This document shows positions 1 through 12,600 of a stretch of DNA of 64,000 bases, in pieces. Each line of letters begins with the position of its first letter. The stretch's first letter is position 1. Position numbers and translations under genes: made by a program. The DNA is from Zoroaster sp. YZ-2022. Its lineage: Eukaryota > Echinodermata > Asteroidea > Forcipulatida > Zoroasteridae. The notes beneath the pieces were generated by a model. It was given only the letters and a program-made list of their open reading frames with translations, made no database searches and was not told the origin of the DNA. The stretch is taken from contig CM055831.1 of the NCBI GenBank assembly GCA_029582265.1, forward strand, positions 29,078,189-29,142,188. Reading direction: 5' to 3'.

Positions 1-1344
1 CTAAACAAATAAATTTAGAAATACCAACAAGTTTGTGAATTTACCGACAGACACTATTTTGTGGGAGGGAGGGTGCCCCTGCCACCCTTTAGCTACGCCA
101 CTGCATCATGATGGAGCTGGTGCTATAAACAAATCCACTATTACAGGTTTCCCGGCGAATTCCAAACCTTTTTCATTGATTTTAATACCCAACTTATTCA
201 ATTTGATTTGAAAATAAATACTCCTTTCCATCATAGTTCAATCAGCCAAAACATACATTCAAATTCACCAGTTCAGCATTCAATAGTCATTTAACACAAC
301 TCATCGCCAAAATAACTACCGGTACGTTCTAATGGAAAGTGTCGCTAAGTTCATTCAATTTCATCAGATCCAGTCGCAAGCGGTTGATCAAGAATTAAAT
401 GTTATAAATTGGCATTCATTTGTCACATATTTACTTTCAATTTGAGGACAGATTCCTTTCCTGTCTCATTTGCCTTGCTTGTCAGGAGATTGCATGCTAC
501 AGAAAGGAAAAGGGGAAAGCAAACAAAAAGAACTAAATGGAAAGGTGGAAGAATGACGTGAAAATATTGCAAAGGGTGCAAGATGACCCCGAAAAGAAAA
601 CTTAGATTATTGTTTGGTACTTTCATTTGTTTGACATTGGAATAAAAATCAAGAAATTTGACAGCGACATGTTTTGTAAAAGATAGGCCTTAGTGATTTT
701 CATAACTCACAGCAACAAAAAACATCGGGAAAAATCACTGAAATTTGCCAAGGGCGTAATGGAATAATCTTAAGATGAAATTGATTGCCCATAAACGAAA
801 GCGAAAATAACAAACTTCTACAAATTTCTTTGCGCATCGATAATTGTTAATTTGACTGCATCAATCGCGAAAAGATGCGAAACATCCAATTTCTGGATGA
901 AAGAATTAAAAATCCGTGAATGCCGAAAACCGAAAGAACTAGCTAAACGCAGTTGTGTGAATAGGCAGGAATAAATTAATGACTGCTTGGAAATTAATTT
1001 AAACGCAACAATATAAAAGAGAAACCCCTAATGTGATTGGATCAGTCTAAATGGAGTGAATTTGAATGTTCTTTAACGCAAATTAATAACTAAACAAAGG
1101 TTTTGAAAAAAGGCTGGGAAAACCTATATTATTATTATTATTGTTATTGTTGTTGTTGTCGTCTGCGTCGTCGTCGTCATAACTTCATTGAGTTATCTTA
1201 TTAATACTGATTAACCATACTTTGATAAATATTTCATTTTAAACTATATGTTTTTCCTATTTAAAGGGTAAGGTACAATTCCTTTAAAACAATTTATATT
1301 TAACATTCCTACTAAGTGTATAAAATGCAATTTTACTTTTCTAG
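1..1344. other. Intergenic or intronic DNA without a recognised gene
   Basis: I see no supportable coding exon here. The first ~106 bases match the end of a MITE family found also near 18.0, 43.2 and 50.6 kb (they end in TTTAGCTACGCCACTG). A trinucleotide microsatellite of ATT/GTT/GTC units lies at about 1126-1182. The stretch just before 1345 carries the acceptor of the OAS-like exon, so at least its right end is probably intron. Confidence 0.5.
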
Positions 1345-1720
1345 CTCACTCCGACATGTTCAAGGCTATGCTGCAGTTACACAGCGACAGCGACAGAGAA
1401 TTCTACTCTGCGTCCCTTGCTGAACACCAGTTGGAATTCGTCAAGAAACAACCTGGCTACGTCAAGGAGCTCATCCGGTTGGTGAAGTACTGGGCAAATG
1501 ACTACCTCCCAGAGTATCTCCAGAAGTCCTACCGACTGGAGTTGATCACCATACACCTGTGGCAGGAAGCTGGGAAACCTATTAGCTTCAGCAAAGCCCA
1601 AGGGTTGAAGAACGTCCTGGAAGTTCTGACAAATTTGATGGCGCTGCGGGTGTACAAATGGAATTACATTTATGACGACAGTCTGGCACAAACAGCAATG
1701 AAACAGCTTGGCATGCACAA
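1345..1720 (+). CDS. OAS-like (2'-5' oligoadenylate synthetase family) C-terminal exon
   Basis: A single exon with an AG acceptor at 1343-1344 and a GTTAGT donor at 1721. It covers the linker and helical C-terminal domain of the oligoadenylate synthetase family (OAS1_C type). Family-like words are visible in order: FVKKQPGYVKELIRLVKYW, then YRLELITIHLWQEAG, then AQGLKNVLEVL and WNYIYDD. In the family, OAS senses double-stranded RNA and makes 2'-5' oligoadenylates; the nucleotidyltransferase half with the catalytic aspartates is not in this exon. The remaining exons were not found: upstream ones would lie left of the window, and downstream ones may lie in 1721-5300 or be absent. The exon has no stop or frameshift, so it is either a live gene part or a recent fragment. 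The family call is fairly safe; activity cannot be judged. Confidence 0.72.
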
Positions 1721-3697
1721 GTTAGTGAATGATTCGTCAGTATTTTCCTTTTTAAATTAAATATGTGATAGTAGAAGGTAGAATGTTTGCGGTGACTTCC
1801 GATGGTTATGAAAACAATCAGTATGCCCTTATACTGGGGGAGGTATTAACCCAAATTTGTTTGTAAAATATGTACCAACCTATAAGAAACAAGGAAAAAT
1901 ACTCAACAAATCATTTGAGAGCGTTAACCCCACCCCCTGTACATGCCCCCTACAAGATTTGTATTTGTGAAACGGCATGGCATCCCGTCTTGAATAACGT
2001 TGGTGGGGCATCAGTCTATTTTGTTTAAAACACAATAACAGGAAAGCGAAGCAATGAAGAGAACATCACTTCCATATTTATTTTAAAGTACTTTCTCAGT
2101 TTACCTGTTGAAATTTTAGCAAACTATTCCATGACAACCTTTCACTTTCCTTATGAAACAATCTGATTAAAAGTAGCATTTTATATAGAATAAAACATAG
2201 TATTCTTGTGGGTTTTTATGGATTGCAACTGAAGATTTTATTTCTTTATTGCATCAAACTTATTTTATCCTGGAATAATATAAAATTGATATTTGCTTTT
2301 AACATTCTTCTAGAAAAGAATTAATTAATAAAATAGTATAAATGTAAAATAGTAGTTATTGGCCTCAGTTATGTTTTGAACCCAGAAAGTTCTTTCTCAG
2401 AAGAAAGAACCTGTTAGGTTCTGAGATGTAAGGCCAGTAACTACTATTTTCATTATATACTACGAGTCCAGGTTTGGTAAGCAGTTGCTAACATTAACAA
2501 CATAATGGCTAAAAGCAGGCTTTTGGATTGTATAATGCCAAAATGTATTTCTGTAAATGATACAGTAGATGTAATGCTCTTGAACAAGTTCTGCTAGTAG
2601 ATGTGACATCATCTTAATATATAGTAATATTTGCTATGACATGTATTGAAATAATCTCTTTTAAGTATTAAGGGTTCTGAGAAGAACCTTTGGTTCTCTC
2701 AACATTTCGACCTGTATGCTTTGATCATCTTCTGGGAGAATGCTTTTGGTACAGGAGGGGCTTAAGTTGCTCGGTGGAGGATCCTGATCACCAGATCTTT
2801 GGGCTTGCTTGTGCCATTCTTGTAGATGTAGCTATTACCTAAAACAAATTAGAAATACATAATTAATTATGTGTGAACTAACAAATGTATTATTACACAA
2901 TTTATCTATAGAAAGTGAAAGATAATATTGTAACAAATTATTTAAATGTGCTTAAATATCAGCTGTTTTAACCAACCACACACCATCCCTTAAAACATTC
3001 AAATAATAAATTCCATATCCCACTATTTTATTTTAAGCTAGGTTTCAACTTCATAGGTTCAGGGGTTACACAGTTGTAAGTCTTAAATTTATTTGGGAAT
3101 TACCAACTTAGTATTCTCTTTCTCTTACTCTTATATCATCGTTATTGTACAAACTACAGTTCTTTGACAGTAACCACAGGTTAATATTTCATGATGTTTA
3201 ACATGATAACGAGTCCAAGGCATATCAAATACAATGTTCCCAACTCTCATGGAAATTTCTTGATATACAATAATACTAGTACTAGTGGGTGCATGGTGAA
3301 CAATATTAAAAACAATCTTACCCAACTAAGGTCATAGATACAACTTCTGTCAGTGTCACTACCCAATTTGCCAGCAAACAATCCTTTTAGATGATATGAT
3401 GTATGTACATTTACTATAAAACCTAAATATATAATTGTCTTAATTGAGTTAAAGCCCATCAACCATGTCAACAAACAATGAACAACTGATGAGTAACCAT
3501 TCTAGATTTACATGTGTGGTACATTATCACATACACAGTCTGGTAACCACCATTATGTATGTCTCTACAGAGCAATGTAGTCAGGGAACCTTTACGTTAA
3601 ACTGACAACAGAGGGTGCCCTTCAACCAAAACTTTCAGGGGGCATGTCAGGGGGTTAGAAATATAAAATATTTTAATGATTTAGTCTTGTTTCTAAT
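1721..3697. other. Non-coding DNA with a foldback repeat
   Basis: No convincing exon. An imperfect inverted repeat lies at about 2333-2462 (arms around AAATAGTAGTTATTGGCCT and its complement, centred on a TTCTTTCTCAGAAGAAAGAA palindrome). A related segment at about 2683-2745, read on the minus strand, resembles the core of the foldback at 29417-29608. The rest is AT-rich and anonymous. Confidence 0.45.
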
Positions 3698-4100
3698 TAG
3701 GCTTGGGCGATGGCACGATAATATCGGATATCGCGATATTTTTTTTATTCGATTATGATATCGAGAACTTTTCAAATTATCGAGATATCGGCAAATCGCG
3801 ATTAAAAACAAATCCTCGATTGTCAGTCGTGTCAGAAATTCCATGTAAAAAACTTAGGAAGGCTTCAGCTTTCCGAAGTGAGAAACAAAATCGAACTACT
3901 GTGGTAAACCGACTGTCAAATCACAAAGAAGCCGCCTGACAGGGCGTTGTTTAAAATCCACCGCCACTCAAAGAAATCTATTCAGACGGATTAAGTGTTG
4001 GGGATTGAATGTGATATTTGATCCAACAATGTGTAGACAATGTTAACGTCTCACTGTCTGTCCATTGTGGTCTGTGACTCTGGCTCACCGCTGTTCAAAA
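3698..4100 (+). mobile_element. One-ended copy of a hAT-like MITE (ATATCG family)
   Basis: It begins with TAGGCTTGGGCGATGGCACG, which matches the inverted right end of the complete element at 10932-11979. The following ~380 bases match that element's right part read in reverse, including CACCGCCACTCAAAGAA and ATTCAGACGGATTAAGTGTT. No matching opposite end was found before the gap at 5307, so this copy is truncated, interrupted or ends in the gap. Confidence 0.65.
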
Positions 4101-5306
4101 TGCTCTGCAGGCGACATGTGGTTTGGGCGCATGCGCGAGAATTTTGAAGGGTCATACAAAAATGCATATTCATAACGTGACCTTTACTTTTTTTTCCGTC
4201 GCGGAGTTCATTGATAAAAACGCCTGTTACATACTGAAAATTAATTTCAAAGAGAATTTTTAACCAATAGGATTAGAAAGAATATGTCGTCTGCAAATAT
4301 TGAACTAACATTACAGCAATATGGGCAAACGCGCGAATTTCCTTGAAGTTTTTGTGCACAACTCTGGTCCTTGACAAGAGCGCGCACGCTGAAAAAGGTA
4401 ATATTTCAAAGCGGATTTTCTTCCTGATGATGAATTTTCCTTGAGACATAAAAAGTATGATAGGTGAAAGAACTCTTATTTTAACTAATTATTAATTTGT
4501 TATTTGAGCAAACCCAGCTAACTTTTAAACGGTGGGATTCCCCTGCGGCTTTAGCGTTGTTAAACAAAGATTTCTGGGAACCCAGTACGGTTTTAGGATG
4601 ACATCATTATTAGGTATGCGTGTGCATACACACGGATTAGATTGTGGGCGTTTTCATTGTAAGGGGTTAAATAATTTTTAATAACGTTAGAATATAAAAA
4701 AGGGGAATGATTTGAGTTTATAAGCCAATATAAACCAATATTTAATACATATATTCTGTTCACTCTTCATTTAAATTAATATAAATTTTTTCCTTTCTAT
4801 GCACTCCAATCTATTATTTAAACAGCTTGAAGATGTAATCAAGCAATATTTCACCTTTTTGAATTGCTGCCCAGAGGCCGTTACTTGGGTTTGCTCAGGT
4901 ATAATCACCATGAAACTGTTCTTCGTGAGTTTAACTACCCTCCTATGCTTGATTTTGCAAGAAAAAATTCACGAAAGACGTACAATAACGTCAAAAATGG
5001 ACCAATAATTAGCTTCTCTCGATCTGTAAAATTTAACGGATGCTCAATATTTGATGCACATTGAAGACGCTTTTACACTTCGCCTTGGGTTTCGATGAAT
5101 TCACCCAGAAACGTGTCATCTGCAAAGCCATGACTGTAGATTGATGTGTGATCTTTGTTCATTGAGGTCATTTGGCATTTGCATCACTTTGATCGTACAC
5201 CTCCAGTCGGTGGGCCCAAAATTTCAAAAGACGCGACCTTGTTTAAAGTTGGTGAAACAACACCAACAGTGGGCGCTATACAGAGCAGAAAAAAGGCATG
5301 CGACAA
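4101..5306. other. Anonymous non-coding DNA before assembly gap
   Basis: Short open frames exist around 4799-5064, but I recognise no domain and see no splice pattern that ties them to a neighbour. Missing upstream exons of the SVEP1-like gene could be here, in the gap, or further left. Confidence 0.4.
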
Positions 5307-5806
5307 NNNNNNNNNNNNNNNNNNNNNNNNNNNNNNNNNNNNNNNNNNNNNNNNNNNNNNNNNNNNNNNNNNNNNNNNNNNNNNNNNNNNNNNNNNNNNN
5401 NNNNNNNNNNNNNNNNNNNNNNNNNNNNNNNNNNNNNNNNNNNNNNNNNNNNNNNNNNNNNNNNNNNNNNNNNNNNNNNNNNNNNNNNNNNNNNNNNNNN
5501 NNNNNNNNNNNNNNNNNNNNNNNNNNNNNNNNNNNNNNNNNNNNNNNNNNNNNNNNNNNNNNNNNNNNNNNNNNNNNNNNNNNNNNNNNNNNNNNNNNNN
5601 NNNNNNNNNNNNNNNNNNNNNNNNNNNNNNNNNNNNNNNNNNNNNNNNNNNNNNNNNNNNNNNNNNNNNNNNNNNNNNNNNNNNNNNNNNNNNNNNNNNN
5701 NNNNNNNNNNNNNNNNNNNNNNNNNNNNNNNNNNNNNNNNNNNNNNNNNNNNNNNNNNNNNNNNNNNNNNNNNNNNNNNNNNNNNNNNNNNNNNNNNNNN
5801 NNNNNN
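5307..5806. other. Assembly gap (500 N)
   Basis: A run of exactly 500 N, the usual placeholder for a gap of unknown size. Any open frame crossing it is meaningless. Confidence 0.99.
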
Positions 5807-5902
5807 AAGTCGCATATATACTGTGTGATACTTGTGTCTGTGATTTAAAGTATTTCAAGATTGGAATTAAAATTCTTGACTTCTTTTCTTTTGAATAAAC
5901 AG

Positions 5903-6646
5903 CACGTGTAAGAACAAGAACTATGCATATCCGTAATGTGCTGCAGTACTACAGTGGAGACTGCTCGTCCCTAGCTACACAAGAGCAGATCAAAGAGCAG
6001 TTTATCAAACTTCTCAACCAGTCCGATTACAGCGGCATCTGTACAGCGAACTCTGCCGATTGCCATGTTGGCAACGTGCAGGTGACCTGTGGGGCATTGT
6101 CATCAAGGCGCCGTCGTGATGTCAGCATGTGGCAAGATTCTGCACGCAGTGCTGGCTACGGCCTCCTGCAACAGATGTTGCAACAAAACGAGAGCAGTCT
6201 TGGGGTCGACATCCCTGAGTTCACTGAGCATGCTCAGAAGTGGCTGACCAATATGACACAAGAGGGGAAACTGCCGTCTGATCCCCGAGATCATCCAAAC
6301 CGGTACCGACGCAAGCATTCTCCAAGACTCCAGAATCTAAATAGAGGTCATACGCGCAGTCGCAGGGACACATTTTCTCATGAGTTCACTGTGTCGTTCA
6401 TCATGTACTACGAATTACCAACTGACCCAATGATAGGCGATGATGAATTTGAGGATAAAACACGGGTGGCCCGTGATACACTCATTATGATGTCAGACAA
6501 AGTGTTGGACATGGCAGAAGCTGGTGAATTACAACCTGATGTTGCTGGCTTGGACATCAGTCCTTATCCAAATATAATCTATATGGATGATGAGCCAGAA
6601 CCATCATGTCCCCATGGACATGTGCCTACATACAATTTGGCCTGTG
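5903..6646 (+). CDS. Exon 1 seen: unnamed domain with basic cleavage-like sites
   Basis: A 744-nt exon (acceptor at 5901-5902, GTATGT donor at 6647). It encodes a domain that I cannot name, with cysteines spaced like those of exons 18-20 and a beta-like stretch near its end ([12 protein letters not shown]). Three clusters of basic residues ([23 protein letters not shown]) look like furin-type processing sites, so the mature protein may be cut here. It ends in phase 1 and joins exon 2 in frame to give a [11 protein letters not shown] junction. Confidence 0.75.
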
Positions 6647-9600
6647 GTATGTCCAATCTTTTGTTGTAATGCTATTTGGAGTGTCCTTCCTCATGACGGG
6701 TTTTTCTGCTATTCAGGGTTTGACCTTAGCGGTCGTCCGCTCGCCAAATGAAAACGGCGGCGGGCGAGTCAAAACCCTTCCTTCAGTAGCCTGCTGGGCG
6801 AGTCAAAATATTGTCACCAATTGGCCTATACAGCCCTGAAATTACACGACGGCATCAACGGCAATTGCCGTCAATGCCCTCACCCTCTGCCGTCAATGTC
6901 CTCACCCTCTGCCGTGATGCCACTTTTCACGGCAACGAGTTGCTGTGCGTTTTCCCTGCATTGCCGTTGTGCCCACTTGTTTACACATAGTATTTACTAC
7001 GTACGTACATGTACATTCTCACGGAAAAAAATATATCGTCGCCACGCTCGATTGCGCGACCGGTGGCTGCGCTGCTTAGACCAAGTTCACGCAACAACCA
7101 TTTGGGAACAAAATAGTCAAAATTACCTGGTACTCATGGCCAAAATGATATAGCGGTTACCAGGCAATAGCGGTTACCAGGCAATAGCGGCCGCTTGGTC
7201 GTTGTACGAACTTGGCCCTTGCTAATACTTTGGTTGGTGTCAACAGTACCCACGACATAAACACTACGCCAGGCATTTGCGGGTACCAGCTAAAACGTAA
7301 ATAATACATGCCGAGTCTGTACATAGACATGCATGCAGCGTGTGCATCGGATATAGCATTGACGCATCGATTGTCGTGTCGCTGTACCGTACGTATGTAC
7401 ATTACGTGGCCAGCCAGGGCTTTTGGTGGTCGTCAACATGCTGTCAAAGGGTCGACTAGCAAATAAAAAAAAGAGTGAACTGAATACTGCCACATCCAAA
7501 TGCATAAAACCTGATGTTTTTTCGGGTTAACATTGTGTTTTTTATTTATTTTTAATTGGTGACATAAACTGTAAGTGTTGCAATACTGTTTTCATGTATT
7601 GTAGGCCTACATGTAATAAAACCCAAACGGAGACAGATAAAGGAAACTTTAGTCTTATTGGCATGTGCTGAATTGGAGTGTTAATTTTTCATTGTTTAAA
7701 AAAAATTTTTTTTTTAAAGATTGCCTTGGTGCCCTTCACGTTTTTTTATCATTGCCGTGATGCCCTTTGAAAATCTTAAAAATTGCCTTGGTGCCCTGAT
7801 TTTTTAATGTTTTCATTATTGTTGTGTTCAGTTGGTTAGTAATAAAATATGAAATGAGCCTTCTTTTTCTCTGTTATTAGAATAGAATCCGTTATTAATT
7901 AAAAGAAACATTAGTATTGCCTCAGAAACAAATATGCACATAATAATAAGGTAACTGACAACTGTTGTTTATAATGCACGATCTGATGCAAAATGCCTAA
8001 ATTACTAAAACAGTGATTTGATTAAAAGTATTTAAAAAAACATACGGGCGAGTGAAAAGGCTTGCGGGCTCGTGAAAAGTTTGGTTTACTAGCCCGGCCG
8101 GCGAGTGAAAAAAAAAGTTAAGGGAAAACCCTGCTATTTCACCAGTAGTTGCTCTAGTTGGTACACTGTTTGTCTTGCAGACAGGCAATTAATTACATGT
8201 ACTTATAAAATAAGATATTTTACAAATTCATTGTCTAATTGCTTAGTTCAACTATTTGAAATGACTTTATATTGAAAAGTATTTACCTTTTTTCAACAAG
8301 GAAAAAATCAATGGACTGATACTGTACTGATCCTGGTGAAATGAGGATTCACACAGAATAGCTTTAACAGATCATGTACAGTTTTTACATAGGCCTATTG
8401 AAGATTTGAGATGAGTGTTTTTGGGGTTATTTCTCCACAGTTGGATGTGAGGCTGGCAAGTATTTTGATAATGATACCATGACCTGCAATGATTGTCCAG
8501 TTAGACAGTATCAAGATGAGGATTCACAATTTACCTGCAAGATGTGTCCACATGGAACATCAACCATTGGAAACGCTACCAGGAATGACATTGACTGTCT
8601 GGGTAGGTTACATTTCATATTTCATTCCTTTACAGTAATGCTTTGAAATGTTGCAACAAAATAGTTAGTTCCCTATAGGCCTAAGTGGATTATTTGATGC
8701 AACTTTAACTCTGTGATGTAGGAAAGTTAGCATATATCACTTGAGCAGCCCATTTGCATCCAGTAATTAACTTGTACACATGTATGGTTGTTGGAAACAA
8801 ATGATAATAAAGCTGTGTCACTGAAACATTTTTGGCTGCCTATCTCAAAATATTCACACCGTGCATGTTGTTAGATCAATGTGGGCGAAAGGGCAGCAAC
8901 AGTGCGTCACGTTTGGCATATTTTGCAGTCGATGTGCGTATGCGAGGAATATCACCAGCACTCATTGACTGGTAGAAGTACATGCATGCTAAGTACCATA
9001 ACATATGTGCATAAAGTGTATGCACAATGCTCACTTGACGCCTTAGTGTCTGTCATCAAGACACTGGGTACATGAGTGGACTGAGTGGATAGACCCCTCC
9101 TCAGGGACTCATAAACCTCAAGAATGATTATTGAATCAAAAGGTGAAGTATATTTTACATTAATATAAATATTTATTCCATGCATGCATCCAGACATTTG
9201 TCCGAGTGGTCACTTTTCCAACACTGGACTTCGGCCGTGCTTGCAATGTGACAAAGGATCGTACCAGTCCATGGACAGATCTCTTAAATGTGACCTGTGT
9301 CCAGTCGGTCAGTCTACGGCCAGAATTGGTTCTGCCTTTTTCCAAGACTGTACAGGTAGGAAATGTGATTTCTTTCTTCTTTTTGACAGATGTAAATATT
9401 TGTGCAAGTCTCATGACTTCATGTTCACTTTCCCTATGAATGCTTGGATACCAAATACGACTAGTCTTTGGTCTGCCATGCAATCTTAAGTCATGTGTGC
9501 AAATATTATTGTTCCTGGATAATTCTTTCTCATTTACAAGCTAAAATTTCTGCTGAAAACTGCTAATTTTTTTTTCTTCAGAATTTTTTTTGCTAAGATC

Positions 9601-12600
9601 AGTTTTTTCTAAACATGAGAAAATAAATGAAGAAAGGCAGAACTTTACTCTTGAATGCTTTTTGAATTATTTCAGATGTGTGTCCTGCTGGGAGCTTCTC
9701 CACAACCGGTGTACAACCATGCACCCTTTGTCCCTATCATAGCTACCAGCCAGAGGAAGAACAGAGTTCATGTCACCCATGTCCAGCTGGGAAAATCACA
9801 ACTATCACTGGTGCTACAAATTCCAGCCTGTGTCTTAGTAAGTAGGGGGACACACTAGTATAGGCCCATATATATTTTATGCCACATGCCTTCCCCATAT
9901 TGCTGTTAATGCATAGGCCACTGGTCTTCACCGGCCATTAATGCATAGGCCACTGGTCTTCACCGGCCATTAATGCATAGGCCACTGGTCTTTACCGGCC
10001 ATTAATGCATAGGCCACTGGTCTTTACCAGCCATTAATGTTCCCCATGTGATCACATTTTGCATCAGATTGTCCTAACTGTACCAGGCATATATTACCTG
10101 AAACAATATGCCCACATTTGCTTCTCAGAAGCTTCTCAAGGGAGATTAAATTTACATAGTGTGACCACAACCTATTTTATTGTAACTTACCACCATACAA
10201 ACAGCAAGTCTTGAATGCTTTATACACCATATTTTTGTTTGTATTACTGTACTTCCACAGCGCAAACCTTCTGCTCTGACAACGTGTGTGTAAACAATGG
10301 AACGTGTGTAGAGCAGATAGAGACATATCGTTGTGAATGCCCAGTGGGTCTAACTGGCAGCCACTGTGAGACCAATGTGAATGATTGCCATCAAGATTCC
10401 TGTTTTAATGGTGCCACCTGTCTAGATGAACTCAATGGCTTCAGCTGTGTATGTGCCCCTGGATTTGAAGGTAACAAAACTACGCCAATTCTAGTTCAAG
10501 GGAAGGTACAACATTGGTAATGATTTAATTTTGCCACACACCAACTTTTGTATAGCACTGCATACTCAGTGCTGTCCGAGTGTCTATTAAAAAACTTCAC
10601 AGGCGACTTGGGCAGGATTCGAACCCACAACCTCTTGCTTACTAGCGCAAACGTCTTAACTTCTCGATGATGATTTGCCAGCTAGAATCCTATATAGCAT
10701 TGGGTTCCGCGATATTTATAGAATGATGAAATTCTTGCATCGGGTGATAAACAACTGATTTAATTTTGCCCTACACCGACATGTGTATAGCACTGCAAAC
10801 TTCCCAGGCGACCCAGCGGGATTCATCAATCTATAAAATTCTGGTTCAAGGGAAGGTACAATATTGGTATTCTCAAAAAACCTAAATGGTCACAGTTTCC
10901 CATAACACTTGTTATAATAATTGCTATTGGCTAGACTTGGGTGATATCGATTTTTTTCATAATATCGCGATTATTATTTTTTTCATGCATGAGTGCTTTA
11001 GAGCCGATAATAACAGGGATGTACCCATTTACAAGCGTGTCACAATAAATTGCCAGTGCTTAGAGTCACGTGCAATCGCGCCGTTCATGAGTGCACCATG
11101 GCCATTGGCAAATTCGTTTGCATAATAATTATGTGGGCAGTTACTGCGTCGTGTGTCCCAATCAAATCATCAGCCCGAGTTCATGTGATTCACGTTCCAC
11201 ATGACTGGGTCGTAGTATAAACACGTGACTAGGTTTATTCCTGCATAGTACCATGGAGAATAAAACCATGTGATTGTGACACATCACTTCGGAAAATGTG
11301 ACCGAGTTTGTATTGTACTCACACTATTTTAAATAAACGTCACATGGTTTATCAAGAGTAGCGTATGTGTTTTGTCACTAGACAAGAGTCCCAGTATGGT
11401 ATAATAGAATAGTGTCCTAATTCCCAACTTTGATCAAGCTGCTGTTGATCCATACTTTGATTTATTTCATGTGAGCACAGAGCACCTGCAATTACTGCAA
11501 ATGTTATTTTGTTGATTTTTAAGGTAACACCCATATTCTGCACATATTTAAAGATGCATGATATAATGTACTCGCCCATGGTGCGCCAGCCAGAGTCACA
11601 GACCACCATGGAGAGACAATGAGACGTAAACATTGTCTACGCATTGTTGGATAAAATACCCCATTTAATCCCCAATACTTAATCCGTCTGAATAGAATTC
11701 TTTGAGTGGCGGTGGATTTTAAACAACACCCTTTGTGATCTGACAGTCGGCTTACCACAGAAGTAGTTCTATTTTATTTCTCACTTCCGAAAGCTGAAAA
11801 GACTTCCCTTAGTTTTTTCCATGGAATTTCTGACCTGACTGACAATCGAGGTTTTTTTCTTCGCGATATATTTTTTTCATCGCGATTTGCCGATATCTTG
11901 ATAATTTGAAAAGTTCTGGATATCATAATCGAAAAAAATATGGCGATATTTAATATTATCGTGTCATCGCCCAAGCCTACTATTGGTCTGTTATGATGTT
12001 GCCGTTAGGATTATTATAATTATTATTATTATTATTTATTCAGCCAAAACATTCAAAATACAAACATGTACATTCAAAGTAAGAAAGGGCATACATCAGG
12101 GACAGTCAAGATGAGAGATAAATTGTGTAACAAATACCAATCAAAAAGAATAGATGTATAGGTACGGTAGGTAAGAATGAGATGGGGAAGAGATGTGGGT
12201 GGGGGAGGGGATGAGGAAGGTATAGAAGGGGAGCGGATTGGGGAAGAGGGGAAGTGGGAGGGAGTTCAACAAGCAGAGTAAGAGACAATCCAATCTAAGA
12301 TGGCCAGGATGAACAAAAGTGAAAACACTGTGACTCGAAAGCCTGATCATCCAATCCTAGGTTGGTAACATGAAATAACTTTCCAAACAAAAAATTAACT
12401 ATTAAATTAAAACTATTAAAAAAATCTGGAAATTAAAAAGAACGTATATATTTTACATGCCATAATTCAGGGTAATATATATGAAAAATTAAATAAGTAA
12501 ATAAAAATCTGCTAAATAAGTAAATGAATTTAAATGAAAAAATAAAGTAGCATAAATAAAATAAATCAGTAAGGAACACAATTAGTGATAAACAAGTAAG

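Noticed and set aside
4799..5064. Possible further OAS exon or first exon of the SVEP1-like gene
   Set aside because: No family resemblance or clear splice sites, and the gap follows directly.
5141..5898. Long open frames across the first N run
   Set aside because: They consist almost wholly of unknown residues over the 500-base gap; the flanks carry no domain.
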